A stretch of DNA of 64,000 bases, from positions 248,001 to 312,000 of the forward strand of contig CADDXC010000002.1 in NCBI GenBank assembly GCA_902809985.1, given 5' to 3'. The notes beneath the pieces were generated by a model that was not told where the DNA came from, ran no database searches, and saw only the letters and a list, made by a program, of their open reading frames with translations. This DNA comes from Clostridiaceae bacterium BL-3. GTDB lineage: Bacteria > Bacillota > Clostridia > Clostridiales > Clostridiaceae. The position numbers were made by a program, and so were the translations under genes. Numbering within the stretch: the first letter of the stretch is position 1; every line of letters begins with the position of its first letter. Below, in pieces: positions 35,226-42,661 of this stretch.

Positions 35226-36071
35226 ATGGAAAGTAATATGTTAAAGCCTAATGAAATATGTGATGCTGCAGTAGGAGCTGGATGTACCAAGGCAGGTCTC
35301 AATATTTCCCAGCAAGCTATACTGGGGACGCTGGCAGGAGCGTTTATTGCAGTAGGAGGAGTTGTTTCTGCAGTAGTATCTCACAGCATAACCAATGTCG
35401 GGCTTGCAAAATTTGCTGGGGGTGCTGTTTTCCCTGTGGGACTTATGTTGGTAGTTATATGCGGAGCAGAACTTTTTACGGGAAATTGTCTTATGGTGGT
35501 ACCTTTAGCAGGAGGAGAAATAGATTTTGAATCTATGATTAAAAACTGGATAGTTGTTTATATATTTAATTTTGTAGGATCAGTACTGGTGGCTTTTCTG
35601 GTATTTGAAGGCGGGGTTTTTGGGTTGAGCAGTGGAAAATTAGGAGGAACGGTTATAAAGGTAGCATCTACAAAAGCTGCACTGCCTTTTGGAACTGCCT
35701 TCTGCAGTGGAATAATGTGTAATTTTTTAGTGTGCCTTGCTGTGTGGGGGGCTTTTGCAGCCAAGGATGTAGTGGGTAAAGTAATGATAATATGGTTTCC
35801 CATAATGACTTTTGTAACCTGCGGTTTTGAACATTGTGTTGCAAATATGTATTTCTTAATGGCGGGAATTTTTGCAAAATCCAATCCTTCTTTTGTCGCA
35901 GCTTCAGGATTGTCACAGGATAAAATAATAAGCGGAATGGGAGTTGTACATAACCTCATACCTGTAACCCTTGGGAATATAGTTGGAGGAGCTGTATTGG
36001 TAGCAATGTCTTATTTTATAGTATATAAGCACCACAGAGCTTATGAGAAGAAAAGCATTGCTTATAAGTAA
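35226..36071 (+). CDS. Formate/nitrite (FNT) family channel
   Basis: This 281-aa membrane protein has six predicted transmembrane segments of the FNT family, with the signature CGAELFTGNC and the conserved FEHCVANMYFLMAG containing the central channel histidine. Next to a formate-using Wood-Ljungdahl operon it is most likely a formate channel (FocA-like) for import or export. GGGGGAATTTGT precedes the ATG. It sits 35 bp after the DUF3786 gene and may be co-transcribed with it. Confidence 0.9.
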   Translation: MESNMLKPNEICDAAVGAGCTKAGLNISQQAILGTLAGAFIAVGGVVSAVVSHSITNVGLAKFAGGAVFPVGLMLVVICGAELFTGNCLMVVPLAGGEIDFESMIKNWIVVYIFNFVGSVLVAFLVFEGGVFGLSSGKLGGTVIKVASTKAALPFGTAFCSGIMCNFLVCLAVWGAFAAKDVVGKVMIIWFPIMTFVTCGFEHCVANMYFLMAGIFAKSNPSFVAASGLSQDKIISGMGVVHNLIPVTLGNIVGGAVLVAMSYFIVYKHHRAYEKKSIAYK

Positions 36072-36105
36072 TACTTGATTACAATGAATTTGTTATTTTT
36101 TGCTA

Positions 36106-36134
36106 TTGAATATTGGATATTTGTATGATATACT
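36106..36134 (+). promoter_or_regulatory. Sigma-A promoter of the glpA-like operon
   Basis: TTGAAT (36106-36111), 17-bp spacer, TATACT (36129-36134). Transcription would begin near 36141, giving a leader of about 155 nt that contains a terminator hairpin before the gene at 36296. Confidence 0.6.
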
Positions 36135-36175
36135 AAAGGCGTATAAGAAAATATAATAAATGGCAGAGTAAAAAG

Positions 36176-36230
36176 AGAGCCAAATTTTAAGATATATTAT
36201 AATATATCTTAAGGTTAGCTCTTTTTCTTT
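36176..36230 (+). terminator. Leader terminator/attenuator before the glpA-like gene
   Basis: Nested stems AGAGC / GCTCT (36176-36180 and 36218-36222) and TTAAGATATAT / ATATATCTTAA (36187-36197 and 36202-36212) are followed by TTTTTCTTTTT. It lies downstream of a good promoter, so it probably attenuates the glp-like operon, although it could also simply end the formate-channel transcript. Confidence 0.75.
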
Positions 36231-36295
36231 TTAACTATTTCTATGGTGAAATTCACCTGAATCTGAAAGTTACTTTATTAAGGAGGTATTGTCTT

Positions 36296-37735
36296 ATGTT
36301 TGATGTGACCATTATAGGGGCCGGAGTTATCGGAAGTTCCATAGCAAGAGAGTTATGCAAATATAAACTTAATGTATGTGTTGTAGAAAAAGATTTTGAT
36401 GTTGGAAACGGAACCAGCAAAGCCAATAGTGCCATAGTTCATGCAGGGTTTGATGCTAAGCCTGGTACTTTGAAGGGAAAATTGAATTCCAGGGGAAATA
36501 AAATGTTCGATAAACTTTCTAAAGAGTTGGATTTTCCGTTTAAAAGAATAGGTTCATTAGTAGTTTGCTTCGATAAAGAGGGCATTCCAGATCTTGAAAA
36601 ATTAAAACAGCAGGGAATTGAGAATGGAGTACCTGATCTTGAAATATTAGATGGAGATAAAGTGAGGGAGATGGAACCTAATTTATCAAAGAATGTGATT
36701 GCTGCACTGTATGCTCCAACAGGTGGAATAGTCTGCCCTTATGAAATGACCATCGCACTGGCTGAAAATGCATTTACAAATGGAACGGAGTTTAAATTGG
36801 ATACTAAAGTGACTTCTATAGTTAAAAGTGGGGGAAACTATTTAATAAAAACTGATAAAGGCGATATAGAGAGTAAAATTGTAGTGAATGCAGCAGGAGT
36901 ATTTTCCGATGAAATAAATAACATGGTAAGTAAAAATAAATTGAGTATAATTCCTAGAAGAGGACAGTACTGTCTGTTTGACAAGGCGGTGGGAGATACC
37001 GTTTCCAGGACAATATTCCAGTTACCTACTAAAATGGGGAAGGGAGTTTTGGTTACCCCTACAGTAGATGGAAATCTTTTGATAGGTCCCGATGCAGAAG
37101 ATATAGATGACAAGGAGGATTTAAATACTACCAGCGAAGGGCTTGGCTTCATAATTTCAAAGGCATCCCTCAGTGTAAATCAATTACCTATGAGGCAGGT
37201 TATAACATCGTTTTCAGGATTGAGAGCCCATGGTACAGGTGATTTTGTGATTGGAGAAGTAGAAGATGCTCCTAATTTTATAAATGCAGCTGGTATTGAA
37301 TCACCAGGATTGTCCAGTTCACCTGCCATAGCAGTTGTCATTAGAGACATTATAGTAAATAGGTTGAAACCTGAAAAAAATGACAAGTTTAATCCAATAA
37401 GGAAGGGAATACCTAAATTTAGAGAGATGACTAATCAGGAAAGGAAGAAAATGATTGCCAAGAATTCTAAATATGGCAGGATAATATGCAGATGTGAAAC
37501 TGTTACAGAAGGTGAAATAGTAGATGCTATAAGAAGACCGCTGGGAGCAAGAAGTGTGGATGGTGTAAAGAAGAGGACCAGGGCAGGTATGGGAAGATGT
37601 CAGGGAGGCTTCTGTGGACCTAGAGTGGTTGAAATTCTGGCACGTGAGCTTAGAATTTCGCCTCAGGAAGTGACTAAATCGGGAGAGCACTCGAACTTAC
37701 TGGTGGGAAAAGATAAAGAGAATGTATCAGTCTAA
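36296..37735 (+). CDS. FAD-dependent glycerol-3-phosphate dehydrogenase-like oxidoreductase with [2Fe-2S] domain
   Basis: This 479-aa protein has an N-terminal DAO-type FAD domain (IIGAGVIGSSIARELCKY, GNGTSKANSAIVHAGFD) and a C-terminal BFD-like [2Fe-2S] domain (IICRCETVTEGEIVDAI and RAGMGRCQGGFCGP). This is the GlpA-like architecture of anaerobic glycerol-3-phosphate dehydrogenases; assignment to glycerol-3-phosphate rather than another 2-hydroxyacid is by family. AAGGAGG precedes the ATG. It is followed by a second flavoprotein and a DUF1667 protein, the usual clostridial trio. Confidence 0.85.
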   Translation: MFDVTIIGAGVIGSSIARELCKYKLNVCVVEKDFDVGNGTSKANSAIVHAGFDAKPGTLKGKLNSRGNKMFDKLSKELDFPFKRIGSLVVCFDKEGIPDLEKLKQQGIENGVPDLEILDGDKVREMEPNLSKNVIAALYAPTGGIVCPYEMTIALAENAFTNGTEFKLDTKVTSIVKSGGNYLIKTDKGDIESKIVVNAAGVFSDEINNMVSKNKLSIIPRRGQYCLFDKAVGDTVSRTIFQLPTKMGKGVLVTPTVDGNLLIGPDAEDIDDKEDLNTTSEGLGFIISKASLSVNQLPMRQVITSFSGLRAHGTGDFVIGEVEDAPNFINAAGIESPGLSSSPAIAVVIRDIIVNRLKPEKNDKFNPIRKGIPKFREMTNQERKKMIAKNSKYGRIICRCETVTEGEIVDAIRRPLGARSVDGVKKRTRAGMGRCQGGFCGPRVVEILARELRISPQEVTKSGEHSNLLVGKDKENVSV

Positions 37736-37843
37736 ATATCAAATTTGCTTGACTTTCGGTGCAGTCAAAAATCTTCTTAAATTGTAAACTGTGCATTGCA
37801 AATTGTGGATTGGATAAATTAGGATGATTTGGAGGTTTTAAAT

Positions 37844-39103
37844 ATGCGAGAATATGACGTAGTAATAATAGGCGGCGGTCCTGCAGGACTTGCAGCAGCT
37901 ATATCGGTTAAAGAAGAAGGCATAGATAATATATTGATACTTGAAAGGGAAAATCAGCTTGGGGGTATACTGAACCAATGTATTCACAATGGATTTGGAC
38001 TTCATGTTTTTAAGGAGGAACTTACAGGCCCCGAATATGCTCAGAGATTTATAGACAAAGTGAAAGACATGAACATTCCATATAAATTAAATACCATGGT
38101 ACTTGATTTAAATAAGGATAAAATTATAACAGCAGTAAATGAAGAAGAGGGCATAATTGAGATAAAAGCTAAATCCATAATTCTATCCATGGGATGTAGA
38201 GAGAGGCCAAGAGGAGCGATAAATATACCTGGAAGCAGATGTGCTGGTATATATACAGCTGGTTCAGCTCAAAAATTTGTCAATGTGGAAGGGTATATGC
38301 CGGGAAAGGAAGTAGTAATATTAGGATCTGGTGATATAGGACTTATAATGGCCAGAAGAATGACTTTAGAAGGTGCAAAGGTTAAGGCTGTAGTAGAACT
38401 TTTGCCTTATTCCAGTGGCCTTAAGAGAAATATAGTTCAGTGTCTGGATGATTTTGAAATCCCGCTGAAGCTGAGTCATACAGTGACGGATATAAAAGGC
38501 AAGGAAAGAGTTGAAGGCGTAACTATTGCCGAAGTGGGAAAAGACAGAAAGGTCATAAAGGGCACGGAAGAATATATACCCTGTGACACCCTGCTTTTAT
38601 CTGTAGGACTTCTGCCTGAAAATGAACTTTCCAGAAAAGCTGAAGTAAAATTGTCAAATATAACAGGAGGTCCTGTAGTAGATGAGAGCTTGGAAACCAA
38701 TGTAAACGGAATATTTGCCTGTGGAAATGTACTTCATGTCCATGACCTAGTTGACAATGTTACTGCAGAAAGTTTGAATGCAGGTAAAAACGCTGCTAAA
38801 TATGTAAGGGGAGAAAGTTTTAAAGGTAATAAAATAGAAGTTTTGGCTGTAGATGGGATTAGATACACAGTTCCTCAGTTTATAAACCCTGAGAATGTGG
38901 AAAAATCAATAGATGTTAGATTTAGAGTGGGAGATGTGTTTAAGGATAGCTTTATATCGGTGTATTTTGATGATGTTAGAGAGATGCATATAAAAAAGAG
39001 AATACTCACCCCGGGAGAAATGGAGAAAGTCAAACTTACCAGAGGGCTTTTAGATAAATATCCTAATTGTAAAAGAATAACCATAAAGGTAGAAGGGAAG
39101 TAA
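37844..39103 (+). CDS. FAD-dependent pyridine nucleotide-disulfide type oxidoreductase (GlpB-like partner)
   Basis: This 419-aa flavoprotein has the FAD loop IIGGGPAGLAAAIS, CINPG-like ILNQCIHNGFG, a second nucleotide-binding GSGDIGLIMARRM and the NGIFACGNVLHVHDLVD FAD end motif. It occurs beside GlpA-like and DUF1667 proteins and probably passes electrons between the glycerol-3-phosphate site and NAD or another carrier. I took the ATG at 37844 after GGAGG; a TTG five codons upstream lies inside the RBS. DUF1667 follows after 4 bp. Confidence 0.82.
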   Translation: MREYDVVIIGGGPAGLAAAISVKEEGIDNILILERENQLGGILNQCIHNGFGLHVFKEELTGPEYAQRFIDKVKDMNIPYKLNTMVLDLNKDKIITAVNEEEGIIEIKAKSIILSMGCRERPRGAINIPGSRCAGIYTAGSAQKFVNVEGYMPGKEVVILGSGDIGLIMARRMTLEGAKVKAVVELLPYSSGLKRNIVQCLDDFEIPLKLSHTVTDIKGKERVEGVTIAEVGKDRKVIKGTEEYIPCDTLLLSVGLLPENELSRKAEVKLSNITGGPVVDESLETNVNGIFACGNVLHVHDLVDNVTAESLNAGKNAAKYVRGESFKGNKIEVLAVDGIRYTVPQFINPENVEKSIDVRFRVGDVFKDSFISVYFDDVREMHIKKRILTPGEMEKVKLTRGLLDKYPNCKRITIKVEGK

Positions 39104-39107
39104 GAAT

Positions 39108-39488
39108 ATGAATAAAAGAGAATTGACCTGTATAGGTTGTCCTATGGGATGTCAGCTTTTAGTTAAATTAGAGGGAGATAAAGTGATAGAAGTTACGGGG
39201 AATACCTGTAAAAGAGGAGAAGAATACGGAAAAAAGGAGTGCACTAGTCCTACTAGGATAGTTACTTCTTCCGTATATGTAGAAGACGGAGAAATAGATG
39301 TTGTCCCTGTAAAGACGGAAAGAGATATACCAAAGGAAAAGATATTCGACTCTATAAGAGCATTGAAGGGAGTAGTGGTTAAGGCCCCTATAAATATAGG
39401 AGATGTTATACTTAAAAATGTAGCAGATTCAGGGGTGAATATTATAGCAACTAAAAAAGTTGACAGTGCAAATGATAAGACAGCATAA
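39108..39488 (+). CDS. DUF1667 Cys-containing protein
   Basis: This 126-aa protein begins with CIGCPMGCQL and has two more cysteines (NTCKRGEEYGKKEC), a four-cysteine set able to bind an Fe-S cluster or zinc. DUF1667 proteins accompany the two flavoproteins upstream in clostridia and are probably the small Fe-S subunit of the complex. The start overlaps the operon's tight spacing (4 bp). The operon ends in a terminator 10 bp downstream. Confidence 0.85.
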   Translation: MNKRELTCIGCPMGCQLLVKLEGDKVIEVTGNTCKRGEEYGKKECTSPTRIVTSSVYVEDGEIDVVPVKTERDIPKEKIFDSIRALKGVVVKAPINIGDVILKNVADSGVNIIATKKVDSANDKTA

Positions 39489-39497
39489 GCTAGAAGG

Positions 39498-39522
39498 CGT
39501 AGAAATTTTCTACGCTTTTTTA
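39498..39522 (+). terminator. Terminator of the glp-like operon
   Basis: GCGTAGAA (39498-39505) pairs with TTCTACGC (39509-39516), followed by six T. Confidence 0.85.
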
Positions 39523-39651
39523 GATTAAGGCCGATAATATAATTTTTTAAATTAAGGATGTAGTTCTTCTATGTTATAATAATGTTATTAGCTATCGAGA
39601 GGCTTTTACATGTATATTGCATTTAGTACTTATAAAGTAGGAGGATTTAAT

Positions 39652-40248
39652 GTGGGTAGAGAAACATTGGAAAAATTGATAGAAGAACTTGGAAATTTTA
39701 AACAGTTAAAACTTGAAAACATACCGGATATAGATCTATATATGGATCAGGTTACTACTTTTATTGAAGATAAATTAGGCTATTTGAAAAGAGATAAAAA
39801 AGACAGAACTATTACTAAAACTATGATAAACAACTATACTAAAGCAGGTATACTTATGCCTCCTGAGAAGAAAAAATATTCCAGGCAGCATATGATCTTA
39901 ATCATATTGATTTATTATTTAAAACAAATTCTATCCATAGGTGATATCCAGAGCTTATTTTCCCCTATAGTAGATTCTATAATGTCGGGACAATATGATG
40001 AAGAGAATCTAAATAATATATATAAGACGTTTTTAAAGATAGAAGACAGTCAAGTAAAGACCTTTGTAGAGGACTTTGAGAGTAAAATTGAAAAACAGAA
40101 TATTTTAGATGGAGGTTGTGATAATTCTGGTGAGAATTCAGGGGAAAAGTTAGATGAACTCATAGTGATTGTAATTATGTTGGTTGTAAAAGCCAATATA
40201 GAAAAGAGAATGGCGGAAAAAATAATCGACAATTTTTTCAAAAAATAG
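39652..40248 (+). CDS. DUF1836 predicted regulator
   Basis: This 198-aa protein matches the DUF1836 layout: an N-terminal MerR-like helix-turn-helix (TITKTMINNYTKAGILMPPEKKKYSRQHM) followed by a helical domain (LIILIYYLKQILSIGDIQSLFSPI). A transcriptional role is predicted but unproven. The best start is GTG at 39652, 7 nt after AGGAGG; an in-frame ATG at 39610 has no RBS. A TATAAT at 39575-39580 gives a plausible -10 with a poor -35. The C-terminus is a hydrophobic helix. Confidence 0.75.
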   Translation: MGRETLEKLIEELGNFKQLKLENIPDIDLYMDQVTTFIEDKLGYLKRDKKDRTITKTMINNYTKAGILMPPEKKKYSRQHMILIILIYYLKQILSIGDIQSLFSPIVDSIMSGQYDEENLNNIYKTFLKIEDSQVKTFVEDFESKIEKQNILDGGCDNSGENSGEKLDELIVIVIMLVVKANIEKRMAEKIIDNFFKK

Positions 40249-40252
40249 TATA

Positions 40253-40288
40253 AATAGAGTTTTTCATTGTTCAGTGAAAAGCTCTATT
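40253..40288. terminator. Terminator between DUF1836 and RusA-like genes
   Basis: AATAGAG / CTCTATT (40253-40259 and 40282-40288) encloses TTTCA / TGAAA around an 8-nt loop. It lies between convergent genes and could act in both directions. Confidence 0.65.
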
Positions 40289-40310
40289 GGTTTCTTGATT
40301 ATTATTAATG

Positions 40311-40943
40311 CTATTTGAACAATTTGTTGAAGCAGTTCTTACATATTAAGGTTTTACCTTTGTTGGCAGATATAATTTCATCATGCTGAAGTGATTTGCC
40401 GCAGATCTGACATTTCGGCACTGAGGTGTTCTCCTTGGGATTTTGTATTTTAATGCTGTTCTTATAAATTTTTTTTCTATTGGGAGGAGGTGAATAATTT
40501 ATCTTTTCCTCTATAAAGTCATTTTCACAAATAGAATATTTTAGATTATAATGGCTTTCACCAAATAATTCTAGTTCAAATCTGGGATTATTTTTATCAT
40601 AGAACTCCTCTGTAATTATTTTACGAATCTGGGCATCGTTTATTATAAGGCCGCTCTTTTCAATTCCATCAAATATACTTTTAGTTATATTGCTGGTATC
40701 AGGGTGCCTTTTTTTACTTTTGTAATACACCTTTAATACAGCTATTAGAGATTCTGATATAATCACTCCGGGATTTTGACTCCTGCATTCATAAGCTATC
40801 TGTTCTTCATACAGTGCATATCTGTCGTGGTATTTACCTGAATTATAAGGTAAAATAGCTCTTCCTTTTATATTGAATAATTTGAAATTGGACTTAGTTA
40901 TGGGAGAGCCTTTTACTATAATTTTAGCATAGGATTTATTCAT
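40311..40943 (-). CDS. RusA-type Holliday junction resolvase-like protein with C-terminal zinc ribbon
   Basis: Residues 1-135 follow the RusA endonuclease fold, with the active-site stretch KRHPDTSNITKSIFDGIE (Asp82, Lys88) and INDAQI (Asp103). The E. coli Asp72 position is Ser84, a variant that I believe also occurs in phage-type RusA. A basic linker leads to a C-terminal zinc ribbon with Cys178, Cys181, Cys201 and Cys204 (CQICGK, CKNCF). RusA proteins cut four-way junctions and are usually phage genes, but nothing else here looks like phage. The total of 210 aa is longer than the usual 120-140. The function of the fusion is unknown. Confidence 0.75.
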   Translation of the reverse strand: MNKSYAKIIVKGSPITKSNFKLFNIKGRAILPYNSGKYHDRYALYEEQIAYECRSQNPGVIISESLIAVLKVYYKSKKRHPDTSNITKSIFDGIEKSGLIINDAQIRKIITEEFYDKNNPRFELELFGESHYNLKYSICENDFIEEKINYSPPPNRKKIYKNSIKIQNPKENTSVPKCQICGKSLQHDEIISANKGKTLICKNCFNKLFK

Positions 40944-41138
40944 ACTTTATTCCTCGGTATATTAGTAAGATTTAAAGATTGTATGAATCTTTATTATATA
41001 TTATATCATATGTGTTCTAATCTGAAGTGGAAATGCTAGAAGAATTAAATTTAAAACCTACTATACTGTAAAAAAAATAAGTAGTATAATTCAATGATAT
41101 AGATATAAATATGAGATAATTTAAATGGAAAGGTAAAA

Positions 41139-42170
41139 ATGTTTATGGATAAGGGTATAAAAATATTGGCTATTGAAAGCAGCTGCGATGAAACCTCTGC
41201 AGCTGTAGTGATTGACGGAAGACAGGTGCTTTCAAATATAATATCTTCGCAAATAAATATTCATAAAAAATTTGGAGGTGTGGTGCCGGAGGTGGCATCT
41301 AGAAAGCATATAGAGGTTATAAGTATAGTAGTAAAACAGGCATTGGAAGAAGCTAAAATTGAGCTCAAGGATATAGATGCTGTAGGGGTTACTTATGGTC
41401 CAGGGCTTGTAGGTGCACTCCTTGTGGGTCTTCAATATGCGAAGGGACTGGCTTATGCATTGCATAGGCCTATGATCGGAGTGAATCATATAGAGGGCCA
41501 TATAAGTGCTAATTTTATACAGTATAAGGATTTAGAACCGCCTTTTGTGTGTCTGGTGGTATCTGGAGGGCATACTTACTTAGTTTATATGAAAGATTAT
41601 GGAAAATTTGAGGTATTAGGCCAAACTAGGGATGATGCTGCCGGGGAAGCCTATGACAAGGTGGCAAGAGCTATTGGACTGGGATATCCGGGAGGACCTA
41701 AAATTGATAGATTGGCCAGAGAAGGTAATCCGGAAATTATTAAATTTCCAAGGGCAAATTTTCATGATGACAGTTCCCTCGATTTTTCGTTCAGTGGATT
41801 AAAATCCTCTGTGTTAAATTATTTGAATCGAAAGGAAATGAAAAAAGAGATCATAAATAGGGCTGATGTAGCAGCTTCCTTTCAGAAAGCTGTGGTGAGT
41901 TTTTTAGTGGATAATGCATTGAAAGCATGTAGTTTAAAGCATGTAGATAGAATAGCTGTAGCAGGGGGTGTGGCAGCCAATACTTGCCTTAGGGAAACCT
42001 TGATAAAAAGAGGAAATGATAATAATATAAGGGTCATGTTTCCTGATTTTGTATTATGTACTGATAATGCAGCTATGATAGGAAGTGCGGCTTATTTTGA
42101 ATATATCAAAGGAAATACAAGTCCCTTGAGTTTAAATGCAGTTCCCAATCTAAAATTGGGAGAAAGATAA
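41139..42170 (+). CDS. tsaD: tRNA t6A37 threonylcarbamoyl transferase TsaD
   Basis: TsaD (formerly Gcp) transfers threonylcarbamoyl to A37 of tRNA with TsaB and TsaE. The 343-aa ASKHA protein has [27 protein letters not shown], the metal-binding His117 and His121 in [10 protein letters not shown], and [14 protein letters not shown] lies 5 nt before the ATG; a second ATG two codons later is also possible. It is a single gene here, far from tsaB/tsaE at the window start. Confidence 0.95.
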   Translation: MFMDKGIKILAIESSCDETSAAVVIDGRQVLSNIISSQINIHKKFGGVVPEVASRKHIEVISIVVKQALEEAKIELKDIDAVGVTYGPGLVGALLVGLQYAKGLAYALHRPMIGVNHIEGHISANFIQYKDLEPPFVCLVVSGGHTYLVYMKDYGKFEVLGQTRDDAAGEAYDKVARAIGLGYPGGPKIDRLAREGNPEIIKFPRANFHDDSSLDFSFSGLKSSVLNYLNRKEMKKEIINRADVAASFQKAVVSFLVDNALKACSLKHVDRIAVAGGVAANTCLRETLIKRGNDNNIRVMFPDFVLCTDNAAMIGSAAYFEYIKGNTSPLSLNAVPNLKLGER

Positions 42171-42174
42171 GCAG

Positions 42175-42268
42175 GGAGCCCAAATCTTCGATTTGGTGCG
42201 AGTCGCTTACTCCGCCGGACCGAAGGGAGGTGGAGTTTCCTAAGTTTGGAGCCCAAATCTTCGATTTG
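42175..42268. repeat. REP-like palindromic repeat unit after tsaD
   Basis: GGAGCCCAAATCTTCGATTTG occurs twice in direct orientation (42175-42195 and 42248-42268); each contains the small hairpin CAAATC/GATTTG. Between them ACTCCGCC and GGTGGAGT can pair. The unit is much richer in GC than its surroundings and has no ORF, the profile of an interspersed palindromic repeat. Confidence 0.7.
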
Positions 42269-42661
42269 CGGTGGATGTAGTAAATTTTAATTGTGACACA
42301 CTATTGGATATTTTATCATGATATAAAGTAACATAAATAATATATATAATATACTATTTACAAAACTGCTAGTAGGATATATAATAGTTTGTATTGACAC
42401 TGATTTTTTGAATCTAAAAGAATTGCAGATGAGCACTTGGTTTTATAAAAGAAAACATGCTGTAATCTACGGCAGTTATAGAATGAAATACACATTAGCT
42501 AGAATTTTGTCGGAATTAATATATGAATGAATAAAATAGGAATAATTCAATTGAAATAATTTTATTACTTATATATAATAATATTGTATCGCTCAAATTT
42601 AATGGTATAAGCTAATAAATATACAAAAATATATAATTTTTATAAAGGGGATGAGTAATCT
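42269..42661 (+). other. Gene-free stretch upstream of pyc
   Basis: This AT-rich region holds a weak promoter candidate, TTGTAT (42584-42589), 16 bp, TATAAG (42606-42611), 51 bp before the pyc start. A 33-codon ORF at 42429-42530 has no good RBS and no recognisable product. No clear terminator or riboswitch fold was seen. Confidence 0.4.

Noticed and set aside
40311-40943. Prophage remnant around the RusA-like gene
   Set aside because: The neighbours are a DUF1836 regulator and tsaD; no integrase, structural or lysis genes or attachment repeats are seen.
42429-42530. 33-codon ORF upstream of pyc
   Set aside because: No RBS at a usable distance, no recognisable product and AT-rich context; probably chance.
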